A stretch of DNA of 6,987 nt from the NCBI GenBank assembly GCA_038246785.1, contig JBBRVP010000068.1, positions 1 to 6,987 of the forward strand. Reading direction: 5' to 3'. Made by a program: the position numbers and the translations under genes. A model generated the notes under the pieces. It was not told the DNA's origin and ran no database searches. It saw only the letters and a program-made list of their open reading frames with translations. Position 1 is the first letter of the stretch. Each line of letters begins with the position of its first letter. Below, piece after piece: positions 1-5,589 of the stretch. The DNA is from JBBRVP01 sp038246785. GTDB lineage: Bacteria; Actinomycetota; Actinomycetes; Jiangellales; Jiangellaceae.

Positions 1-11
1 ATAGGTGATCA

Positions 12-75
12 CGTGGGGTCCTGCCCGTGGCCGGGTTCTTGGTCGAAACCGACCCTTTCGGGTCAGGACCCCACG
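12..75. repeat. Long imperfect inverted repeat (possible terminator or structured RNA)
   Basis: A perfect 12-bp inverted repeat, CGTGGGGTCCTG at 12-23 and CAGGACCCCACG at 64-75, encloses 40 nt. The stem can extend through CCCG (24-27) with CGGG (59-62) if T63 bulges. Two further hairpins inside compete for the same bases: GGTCG/CGACC (41-45 with 50-54) and GACCC/GGGTC (51-55 with 60-64, loop TTTC). No T-tract follows, but intrinsic terminators in GC-rich actinobacteria often lack one. It most likely ends transcription of a gene left of the window or marks a palindromic intergenic element. A structured RNA is possible but unsupported. Confidence 0.5.
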
Positions 76-142
76 CCCGGCCTCCGACACGCCGCGACCT
101 CACGAGTCACACGCGTCACTCCCGTGAGAAAACCTCAGTGAA

Positions 143-158
143 GTGCCAATTTGTGCCA
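143..158 (+). promoter_or_regulatory. Direct repeat GTGCCA spaced one helical turn
   Basis: GTGCCA occurs at 143-148 and again at 153-158, exactly 10 bp apart and ending 5 bp before the ATG at 164. A second pair of short direct repeats (GTCAC at 106-110 and 115-119) and a CTCACG/CGTGAG inverted repeat (99-104 with 123-128) lie just upstream. Same-face repeats next to a start codon look like an operator or activator site. That role is inference; no regulator is identified. Confidence 0.25.
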
Positions 159-163
159 TCTGA

Positions 164-424
164 ATGAAGATAGTCACCTTCGAGGAGGCCTTCGGAGAAT
201 CTGACGGAATCGGACACATGGCGACCAAGGGGGAGCGCACCACACGGGCAATGTTAATGGTGATCTTTGAAGGGGACTGCTGGTACAAGGACGAATCCGG
301 CAGGCGCTTCGCTGTGACCGCTCCCGCGGCCATCGAGTGGAGCGTCGGCGACTGGGTGGAGTACGGCTCTGACGGCCCTTCCCGTCGTTTCGTCCTCCAG
401 GATCGCCTCGTCGAAGGAGAGTAG
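164..424 (+). CDS. Small hypothetical protein, 86 aa, function unknown
   Basis: I do not recognise the family. The frame encodes 86 residues with mostly G/C third positions, which supports coding, but it is less biased than the genes downstream and uses codons rare in GC-rich actinobacteria: ATA at codon 3, TTA at codon 31 (254-256), plus ACA, TTT and AGG. The product is acidic with no signal peptide or membrane segment. Its middle (about residues 30-70, ending in a GDWVEYGSDG stretch) looks beta-rich and faintly cupin-like, which is only an impression. No good ribosome-binding site precedes the ATG at 164. An in-frame ATG at 218 is an alternative start, with a modest GGA upstream. The base composition suggests recent acquisition or relaxed selection. 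In streptomycetes a TTA codon would place the gene under the bldA tRNA; whether that applies here is unknown. Confidence 0.5.
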   Translation: MKIVTFEEAFGESDGIGHMATKGERTTRAMLMVIFEGDCWYKDESGRRFAVTAPAAIEWSVGDWVEYGSDGPSRRFVLQDRLVEGE

Positions 425-449
425 CCGGCGGCCCGCGCCGACTGGTGAT

Positions 450-463
450 CCCGGACGCCCGGG
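450..463 (+). terminator. Weak hairpin downstream of the small gene
   Basis: CCCGG (450-454) pairs with CCGGG (459-463) across the tetraloop ACGC, 25 bp after the stop codon of the 86-aa gene. There is no T-tract. It is a possible terminator, but a 5-bp GC hairpin is easily found by chance at this base composition. The rest of 425-645 shows no gene or other site I can support. Confidence 0.2.
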
Positions 464-645
464 CACGACGACCGCGGTGCCGTGAGCCGCGCGCCAGGAG
501 GAACCCGTCGCTGCGGGTCGACCTCGACGACGCCCGCTGATCCGAGCCACCAGGACCGCGGGGACGGCGGGGTTGGCCCGGTGGCCGCCGGGGCACGTGT
601 CCACCACTGGCCCCACAAGGAGCCCGCCACGAGGAGGTGCGCCCC

Positions 646-1056
646 GTGCCCGCCCGCAAGGACATGCCGTCGACCGTCGCCCGTTCGCCGAAGAAGGCGC
701 AGGACACCTACGCCAAGACCCACGACTCCGCAGTGGAGCAGTACGGCGAGGGCGAGCGAGCGCACCGCACCGCCTTCGCGTCGCTGAAGCACAGCTTCGA
801 GAAGGTCGGCGACCACTGGGAGCCCAAGGAGCGCAAGGGGCCTTCGGACGAGCAGGCGGCCAAGTCCGGCGCGGCGGCCCGCCGCAGCCGCACTCCGACC
901 GCCGGCGGCGTCGACGCCAACGCCTCGAAGGCTCATCTCATGGACGTCGCCCGCCGCCTCGACGTGCGCGGGCGCTCCACGATGACCAAGGACGAGCTGG
1001 TGGACGCGATCCAGAAGGCCAACAACCGCGAGACTGCCCGCTCCCGCAAGCGCTGA
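646..1056 (+). CDS. ChaB-family protein with C-terminal Rho-N/SAP-like domain
   Basis: The 136-aa product has two parts. Residues 1-60 match the ChaB fold: a DMPSTVARSPKKAQDTY start, then the ERAHRTAFASLKHSFEKVGDHW block typical of ChaB. ChaB was named as a cation-transport regulator in E. coli, but its biochemical role is poorly defined. After a linker (61-93), residues 94-126 (HLMDVARRLDVRGRSTMTKDEL) resemble the Rho N-terminal/SAP-like helix-extended-loop-helix found in many small actinobacterial proteins and often linked to nucleic-acid binding. The tail (127-136) is basic. GTG at 646 is preferred over GTG at 637 because GAGGAGG (631-637) is then a Shine-Dalgarno with 8 nt spacing, and the protein starts at the ChaB motif. 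It lies 62 bp upstream of pafA on the same strand, but pafA seems to have its own promoter. A nucleoid-associated or stress role is inference. Confidence 0.85.
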   Translation: MPARKDMPSTVARSPKKAQDTYAKTHDSAVEQYGEGERAHRTAFASLKHSFEKVGDHWEPKERKGPSDEQAAKSGAAARRSRTPTAGGVDANASKAHLMDVARRLDVRGRSTMTKDELVDAIQKANNRETARSRKR

Positions 1057-1106
1057 ACGGCCCGCCGTACCGTCGCTTCCGAGCGTCCACGTGCCGCGTC
1101 CCGCCG

Positions 1107-1112
1107 TATGGT
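1107..1112 (+). promoter_or_regulatory. Candidate leaderless promoter -10 box of pafA
   Basis: TATGGT fits the actinobacterial -10 consensus TANNNT and ends 6 nt before the pafA ATG at 1119, so transcription would start at or next to the A of the start codon. The box sits in the loop of a CCGCC/GGCGG inverted repeat (1101-1105 with 1113-1117). No convincing -35 is seen, and no Shine-Dalgarno lies before pafA, which agrees with a leaderless mRNA. Confidence 0.55.
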
Positions 1113-1118
1113 GGCGGT

Positions 1119-2480
1119 ATGGACCGGCGGATCTTCGGCCTGGAGAACGAGTACGGCGTCACGTGCGCCTTCCACGGCCAGCGCCGGCTGTCCCCGGACG
1201 AGGTGGCCCGCTACCTGTTCCGCCGAGTCGTGTCGTGGGGGCGCTCGAGCAACGTGTTCCTGCGCAACGGCGCGCGGCTCTACCTCGATGTCGGCTCCCA
1301 CCCCGAGTACGCGACGCCGGAGTGCGACGACCTCGTCGACCTCGTCACCCACGACAAGGCAGGGGAGCGCATCCTCGAGGGGCTGCTCGTCGACACCGAG
1401 CGGCGACTGCACGAGGAGGGCATCGCCGGCGAGGTCTACCTGTTCAAGAACAACACCGACTCCGCCGGCAACTCCTACGGATGCCACGAGAACTACCTCG
1501 TGGGCCGGCACGGCGAGTTCTCCCGGCTGGCCGACGTGCTCATCCCCTACCTCGTCACCCGCCAGCTCATCTGCGGCGCCGGCAAGGTGCTGCAGACCCC
1601 GCGCGGCGCCGTCTACAGCGTGAGCCAGCGCGCCGAACACATCTGGGAGGGCGTCTCCAGCGCGACCACGCGCAGCCGCCCGATCATCAACACCCGCGAC
1701 GAGCCGCACTCCGACGCCGAGCGCTTCCGCCGGCTGCACGTCATCGTCGGCGACTCCAACATGGCCGAGCCGACGACACTGCTCAAGGTCGGTGCCACCG
1801 ACCTGGTGCTGCGGATGCTCGAGCAGGGCATCGTCATGCGCGACCTGACCCTGGAGAACCCGATCCGGGCCATCCGGGAGATCAGCCACGACATGACCGG
1901 CCGCCGCAAGGTGCGGCTGGCCAACGGCCGGGAGGCCAGCGCGCTGGACATGCAGCGGGAGTACCTCGGCAAGGCGCGCGACTTCGTCGACAAGCGCGGC
2001 CTGCACCGCCCGACGGTCGACCGGGTGCTCGACCTGTGGGAGCGCACGCTGCACGCGGTGGAGACCGGCGACCTCGACCTGGTGGCCCGCGAGATCGACT
2101 GGGTGGTCAAGTTCCGGCTCATCGAGCGTTACCGAGCCAAGCACGACCTGTCGTGGACCTCGCCGCGGGTGGCCCAGCTCGACCTGGCGTACCACGACAT
2201 CCACCGCGACCGCGGCCTGTACTACCTGTTGGAGAAGCGCGGCGTCGTCGTCCGGGTCTGCCACGAGCCGGCTGTCTTCGAGGCCAAGTCGGTGCCGCCG
2301 CAGACGACGCGGGCGCGGCTGCGTGGGGAGTTCGTCCGCCGGGCGCAGGAGCGCCGCCGCGACTTCACCGTCGACTGGGTCCACCTCAAACTCAACGACC
2401 AGGCCCAGCGCACCGTGCTGTGCAAGGACCCCTTCCGCTCCGTCGACGACCGGGTCGAGCGGCTCATCGCCAGCATGTGA
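1119..2480 (+). CDS. pafA: Pup--protein ligase PafA
   Basis: PafA uses ATP to join the C-terminal glutamate of Pup to lysine side chains of target proteins, marking them for the actinobacterial proteasome. It acts in the cytoplasm and is related to glutamine synthetase-type ligases. The 453-aa product matches the family length (about 450) and is highly conserved throughout. The N-terminal MDRRIFGLENEYGVT carries the ATP/Mg-binding Glu9. The LRNGARLYLDVGSHPEYATPE block carries the catalytic Asp57. FKNNTDSAGNSYGCHENYL (about residues 110-128) and SQRAEHIWEGVSSATTRSRP (about 169-188) are family hallmarks, and the C-terminal domain ends in DWVHLKLNDQAQRTVLCKDPF and LIASM. ATG 1119 was chosen because the conserved protein starts there; an upstream extension in frame is not conserved. 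No proteasome subunit, pup or dop gene lies in the 1.1 kb upstream, so those genes must be elsewhere. Confidence 0.98.
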   Translation: MDRRIFGLENEYGVTCAFHGQRRLSPDEVARYLFRRVVSWGRSSNVFLRNGARLYLDVGSHPEYATPECDDLVDLVTHDKAGERILEGLLVDTERRLHEEGIAGEVYLFKNNTDSAGNSYGCHENYLVGRHGEFSRLADVLIPYLVTRQLICGAGKVLQTPRGAVYSVSQRAEHIWEGVSSATTRSRPIINTRDEPHSDAERFRRLHVIVGDSNMAEPTTLLKVGATDLVLRMLEQGIVMRDLTLENPIRAIREISHDMTGRRKVRLANGREASALDMQREYLGKARDFVDKRGLHRPTVDRVLDLWERTLHAVETGDLDLVAREIDWVVKFRLIERYRAKHDLSWTSPRVAQLDLAYHDIHRDRGLYYLLEKRGVVVRVCHEPAVFEAKSVPPQTTRARLRGEFVRRAQERRRDFTVDWVHLKLNDQAQRTVLCKDPFRSVDDRVERLIASM

Positions 2481-2502
2481 GCCTCGGCACGCCGGCGCCG
2501 CC

Positions 2503-2517
2503 CGGCCGCTCAGGCCG
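2503..2517 (+). terminator. Weak hairpin after pafA
   Basis: CGGCC (2503-2507) pairs with GGCCG (2513-2517) around a 5-nt loop, 22 bp after the pafA stop. It lacks a T-tract and is small. It could attenuate read-through into the FKBP gene, which appears to have its own promoter just downstream, but chance occurrence is likely at this GC content. Confidence 0.2.
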
Positions 2518-2534
2518 CTCTCAGGTCGCCGGGT

Positions 2535-2540
2535 TAGGGT
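2535..2540 (+). promoter_or_regulatory. Candidate -10 box of the FKBP lipoprotein gene
   Basis: TAGGGT fits TANNNT. A start about 7 nt downstream would give a leader of roughly 30 nt containing the Shine-Dalgarno GGAAGG (2561-2566), 9 nt before the GTG at 2576. A small hairpin, GGGTC/GACCC (2537-2541 with 2546-2550), overlaps the box. No clear -35 is visible. Confidence 0.35.
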
Positions 2541-2575
2541 CCGGAGACCCCGCCCCCATCGGAAGGTCGCTGCTC

Positions 2576-3496
2576 GTGCGCCGACTGTCCATGCTGCCCC
2601 TGCTCGCCGCCACACTGCTCGCTCTGAGCGCGTGCAGCGGGTCCACAACCCCCTCCGCCGACGCCACGGTGACAGCCTCATCCGGCGTCACCGTGACCGG
2701 GAAGTTCGGCAAGAAACCAGACCTCACGGTCCCCGCCACCGCCGCGCCGACCACCCTGCGGACCGACGTCCTGAGCAAGGGCGACGGCGCCACGGTCGGC
2801 AAGGGCGACCTGATCGTCGTCGACTACCTCGGCCAGACCTGGAAGCCCAAGGCCAACAAGGAGAACGTCTTCGACAACTCCTTCGACCGCAAGCAGCCCG
2901 CCGCGTTCCCCATCGGGGTCGGGCAGGTCGTCAAGGGATGGGACGAAGCCCTCGTCGGGAAGCGGGTCGGCTCACGGGTGCTGCTGACGCTGCCCCCGGA
3001 CAAGGCGTACGGCGGCAAGGCCAGTGGCAGCATCCCCGCCAACTCGACGCTGGTGTTCGTCGTCGACCTGGTCAACGCCTTCGACAAGGGCAGCACCGCG
3101 TCCGGCGCGCCGGTCAAGGAGCTGCCCCCCGGCCTGCCGACGGTGTCCGACGGCGGGGCCGGCAAGGCACCGTCGGTGACGATCGGCAGCGCGAAGGCGC
3201 CGAAGAAGCCGACCGCCACCGTGCTCATCAAGGGTGACGGCGCCTCCCTGGACGGTGCGAAGAACATCGCTGTCCAGGTGCAGGAGGTGAGCTGGCCCAA
3301 GGGCGCGACGGTGTCCTCGACGTACGGCTCGTCGCCGGCGGCGCTGCCGCTGCAGCAGCTCACCAGCCAGCTCCCCGCGCTGGGCGCGGCACTGAAAGGG
3401 CAGCAGACCGGCACCCGGGTGCTGCTCACCCTGCCCGCCCAGGGCACCACCCGCCCAGCGGAGGCCGCCGTCGTCGACATCGTCGGGGTGTTCTGA
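2576..3496 (+). CDS. FKBP-type peptidyl-prolyl isomerase lipoprotein, two-domain
   Basis: The predicted product is a membrane-anchored, extracytoplasmic prolyl cis-trans isomerase of 306 aa. The N-terminus MRRLSMLPLLAATLLALSAC is a lipoprotein signal peptide with lipobox L17-S-A-C20; Cys20 would be lipidated. After a Ser/Thr-rich spacer, a canonical FKBP domain spans about residues 60-169: VVDYLG (81-86), VFDNSF (98-103), FPIGVGQVVKGWDEAL (111-126), LTLPPDKAYGG (137-147) and IPANSTLVFVVDLVNAF (153-169). Residues about 178-306 repeat this layout in degenerate form (see findings). GTG 2576 is chosen because GGAAGG lies 9 nt upstream and it gives an Arg-Arg n-region; ATG 2591 would still keep the lipobox. 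FKBP genes commonly follow pafA in actinobacteria. A role in folding secreted proteins is inferred from the family; a link to pupylation is not shown. The gene ends 4 bp from the stop of the convergent DUF3866 gene. Confidence 0.93.
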   Translation: MRRLSMLPLLAATLLALSACSGSTTPSADATVTASSGVTVTGKFGKKPDLTVPATAAPTTLRTDVLSKGDGATVGKGDLIVVDYLGQTWKPKANKENVFDNSFDRKQPAAFPIGVGQVVKGWDEALVGKRVGSRVLLTLPPDKAYGGKASGSIPANSTLVFVVDLVNAFDKGSTASGAPVKELPPGLPTVSDGGAGKAPSVTIGSAKAPKKPTATVLIKGDGASLDGAKNIAVQVQEVSWPKGATVSSTYGSSPAALPLQQLTSQLPALGAALKGQQTGTRVLLTLPAQGTTRPAEAAVVDIVGVF

Positions 3497-3503
3497 CCGG
3501 TCA
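3494..3503. other. Palindrome made of two convergent stop codons
   Basis: TGACCGGTCA is a perfect 10-bp palindrome. Its left TGA ends the FKBP gene on the plus strand and its right TCA is the TGA of the DUF3866 gene on the minus strand. Only CCGG separates the genes, so no room exists for a separate terminator and the two transcripts probably overlap at their 3' ends. Confidence 0.8.
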
Positions 3504-4577
3504 GCCATTCAGCAGCGCTGCCGCGTGGCGCCCGGCGGCGGCGGCGGCGAGGAACGCCCCGGGGTCGGCGTCCAGTCCGCGCCCCATCGTGGACAGCGGC
3601 ACCGGCAGCGCGCGCAGCGCCGGCTCCAGGCCGTCCAGCGGCACGTCGACCAGGCGGTGCCGGTCGCCGAGGGCCGCCACCTGGCGGCGTACGAGCTGGC
3701 CGAGCTCCCCGTCGAGGAGGGGCACGGGTACGTCGGCAGCCACCAGTGCCACCCGGCCGTACGCCGTCAGCGAGTGGTGCGACACCCCCCGGTGCCGCTC
3801 CCGCGGATCTGCCCCGGACACCCGCAGGGACGCCACCGGCCGGCCGCCGAGCACCGCGGTCGCGTTGACCGCCTCGCCCGCAGACACCCCCGAGAAACCC
3901 CACACCGTGTCGGTGCCGAGATTGCCCGGACCCTGGGCGACGACGACGACGTCGGCTCCCAGCACCCGCACGGCAGCGAGCAACCCGGTGTGGACCGTCA
4001 CCGCCTCGAGGTCGCCGCCGAAGGCCTGGCCGGTGCTGACGGACCCGACGAGCAGCCCGGCCGTCCGCAGGGCGGCCAGCGTGCGCGAGTACGCCGCCGG
4101 CAGCGCCGCCCCCTCGGTCAGCACGTAGGCGACCCGCGCGTCCGGCCGGTCGGCGCGGACCCCGGCCACGACGGCCGGAAACGCGGAGTGCAGGTCGGCC
4201 ACCACGACCGGCGTGCCGGCGATGCTGTCGGCCGCGCGCAACAGCTCGTGGTGCGGCGACTCCTGCTCGTCGACGCCGAGCACCATCGTCTGCAGCGGGG
4301 TGTAGCGCGCCTTGACCAGGTGCCCTGGGCGGGGCGGCGGGTCCGGTGGCAACCGGGCGGGGACCGCCACGACGAGGGCGGCGCCGCCGGTGCCGAGGCC
4401 GCGGGTCAGCGCAGCGGTGTTGAGCAGCACCTCGTCGCCGACCTGTGGCCTGCCGACCAGGTCCACGTACGCCAGCGCCTCCAGCCGGCCGTCCGGGTCG
4501 GTGTCGACGTCGAGCTCGACGACGCCGGGCCACCCCCGGCGTACCGCGACGACCTGCCCCCGGCGCCAGCGGATCAC
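3501..4577 (-). CDS. DUF3866 family protein, function unknown
   Basis: The 358-aa product matches the actinobacterial DUF3866 family, which has no established function and is a frequent neighbour of pafA and pafBC. The N-terminus (MIRWRRGQVVAV, with a likely small beta-rich domain to about residue 75) is followed by GHLVKARYTPLQTMVLGVDE (85-104). The core alternates beta and alpha segments in a Rossmann-like manner: PVVVADLHSAFPAVVAG (123-139), VAYVLTEGAALP (149-160), VVVVAQGPGNLGTDTVWGFS (210-229). It ends in a striking conserved stretch, RVSGADPRERHRGVSHHSLT (252-271). No signal peptide or membrane segment is seen, so it is presumably cytoplasmic. GTG at 4577 is chosen because the conserved MIRWRRG begins there and TAGCCT lies 7 nt upstream; a longer reading frame to 4718 would run into pafB. 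It is transcribed divergently from pafB and converges on the FKBP gene. Confidence 0.88.
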   Translation of the reverse strand: MIRWRRGQVVAVRRGWPGVVELDVDTDPDGRLEALAYVDLVGRPQVGDEVLLNTAALTRGLGTGGAALVVAVPARLPPDPPPRPGHLVKARYTPLQTMVLGVDEQESPHHELLRAADSIAGTPVVVADLHSAFPAVVAGVRADRPDARVAYVLTEGAALPAAYSRTLAALRTAGLLVGSVSTGQAFGGDLEAVTVHTGLLAAVRVLGADVVVVAQGPGNLGTDTVWGFSGVSAGEAVNATAVLGGRPVASLRVSGADPRERHRGVSHHSLTAYGRVALVAADVPVPLLDGELGQLVRRQVAALGDRHRLVDVPLDGLEPALRALPVPLSTMGRGLDADPGAFLAAAAAGRHAAALLNG

Positions 4578-4584
4578 GGCGGCG

Positions 4585-4590
4585 AGGCTA
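4585..4590 (-). promoter_or_regulatory. Candidate leaderless promoter -10 box of the DUF3866 gene
   Basis: On the minus strand TAGCCT fits TANNNT and lies 7 nt before the GTG at 4577, the distance expected when the start codon is also the transcription start. No Shine-Dalgarno is present in that gap. With a 17-bp spacer the -35 position (4608-4613) would fall on the pafB -10 box. Confidence 0.5.
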
Positions 4591-4610
4591 CCGGCGCGCT
4601 CGGGGGTAGC
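4587..4610. promoter_or_regulatory. Dyad spanning the divergent DUF3866/pafB promoters
   Basis: GCTACC (4587-4592) and GGTAGC (4605-4610) form a perfect 6-bp inverted repeat with a 12-bp spacer, centred almost exactly midway between the two start codons. Each arm contains part of one -10 box, so the symmetry partly reflects two similar promoters facing away from each other. It could also be an operator for a dimeric regulator. Confidence 0.4.
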
Positions 4611-4612
4611 GT
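4607..4612 (+). promoter_or_regulatory. Candidate leaderless promoter -10 box of pafB
   Basis: TAGCGT fits TANNNT and ends 8 nt before the pafB GTG at 4621, with no Shine-Dalgarno between them. This favours a leaderless pafBC transcript. The expected -35 window (4584-4589, GAGGCT) is not TTGACA-like and overlaps the DUF3866 -10 box. Confidence 0.5.
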
Positions 4613-4620
4613 GCTCGCCC

Positions 4621-5589
4621 GTGAGCCAGGCCAAGAGCGAGCGGCTGATGAACCTCGTCATCGCCCTCCTGGTGACCCGGTCGTACGTGTCGAGGTCGCG
4701 GCTGCGGCAGGTCGTCACCGGCTACGCCGACTGCACCGACGAGGCGTTCGAGCGGATGTTCGAACGCGACAAGGACGAGCTGCGCGAGCTCGGCATCCCC
4801 ATCGAGACCGGAAGCCGCGACCCCTTGGGCGAGGATCCCGGCTACCGCATCGTGCGCACGGAGTTCGAGCTGCCGCCGATCACGCTGGAGCCCGACGAGG
4901 CCGCGGTCCTCGGGCTGGCGGCCCGGGTGTGGCAGCACGCCAGCCTGGCGCGGGCCACGTCGCAGGCGCTGCTCAAGCTGCAGGCGGCCGGCGTCGAGAC
5001 CGACCGGTCGGCGCTGCCGGCAATAGAGCCGCGGGTGGGCGCCGAGGAGCCGGCGTTCGAACCGCTGTGGCAGGCGGTCCTGCACCGCCGCCGGGTCCGC
5101 TTCGACTACCGCAAGCCCGGCGCCGGCGAGGCGGAGCATCGCACGCTGGAGCCGTGGAGTGTGCTGTCGTGGCGCGGGCGCTGGTACACCGTGGGGCACG
5201 ACGCCGACCGCGGCGCCGCGCGCATGTTCCGGCTGTCGCGGGTGGTCGGTCCGGTCCGGACGCTGGGGCGCAACGGCTCGTTCACCCCGCCCGACACCGC
5301 CACCGTGCGCGCCGCCGCGCGCTCGCTCGCGCCACCAGGCCCGCGTAGCACCGCGCGCATCCGGCTGCGCCCCGGCACCGGCATCGGTCTGCGCCGGCGT
5401 GCTGTCGCGAGCCGACAGGTCGCCGACGGCTGGGACCAGATCGACGTGTCGTACGTCGACGCCGGGGTGCTCGCCGACGACGTCGCGCCCTGCGGTCCCG
5501 ACGCCGTTGTGGTCGAGCCAGCCGCGGTCGTCGACGAGGTCGTCCGGCGCCTGCGCGCCGCGGCCGGGGAACGGCAGGCGGCACGATGA
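4621..5589 (+). CDS. pafB: WYL-domain transcriptional regulator PafB
   Basis: PafB pairs with PafC to form a transcriptional activator of DNA-damage response genes in mycobacteria, working independently of LexA/RecA. The 322-aa product has the usual family length. Residues 1-80 form a winged-helix HTH (SERLMNLVIALLVTRSYVS, then EAFERMFERDKDELRELGIPI). The central WYL domain (about 145-215) includes RRVRFDYRKPG (157-167), LEPWSVLSWRGRWYTVGHD with the signature W188-Y189, and RMFRLSRV (201-208). Residues about 243-315 are the WCX-type C-terminal extension. WYL domains are thought to bind nucleic acid or a small-molecule signal; the ligand here is unknown. GTG 4621 starts the conserved SERLMNL region and follows a -10 box at leaderless distance. 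The stop overlaps the pafC start as ATGA. Confidence 0.95.
   Translation: MSQAKSERLMNLVIALLVTRSYVSRSRLRQVVTGYADCTDEAFERMFERDKDELRELGIPIETGSRDPLGEDPGYRIVRTEFELPPITLEPDEAAVLGLAARVWQHASLARATSQALLKLQAAGVETDRSALPAIEPRVGAEEPAFEPLWQAVLHRRRVRFDYRKPGAGEAEHRTLEPWSVLSWRGRWYTVGHDADRGAARMFRLSRVVGPVRTLGRNGSFTPPDTATVRAAARSLAPPGPRSTARIRLRPGTGIGLRRRAVASRQVADGWDQIDVSYVDAGVLADDVAPCGPDAVVVEPAAVVDEVVRRLRAAAGERQAAR

Noticed and set aside
573..1118. Long upstream in-frame extension of pafA
   Set aside because: It is an Arg/Pro-rich shadow of chaB in another frame. PafA homologues begin at the conserved MDRRIFGLE, placed at 1119.
1091..2575. Open frame running through pafA into the FKBP gene
   Set aside because: It is an out-of-frame reading of pafA, rich in Arg/Ala/Pro. 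The signal peptide, lipobox and Shine-Dalgarno show the FKBP start at 2576.
933..2681. 582-codon minus-strand open frame opposite pafA
   Set aside because: Antisense frames of this length are common in GC-rich DNA because stop codons are rare. It has no recognisable domain, and pafA on the plus strand is unambiguous.
4578..4620. PafBC-dependent (RecA-independent) promoter motif TGTC-N-TANNNT before pafB or DUF3866
   Set aside because: I looked for TGTCRGTG about 8 bp upstream of each -10 box here and before pafA and found none, so autoregulation by that motif is not supported.
4578..4718. N-terminal extension of DUF3866 to 4718
   Set aside because: It would overlap the pafB coding start, and the conserved family start MIRWRRG is at 4577 with a -10 box at the right distance.
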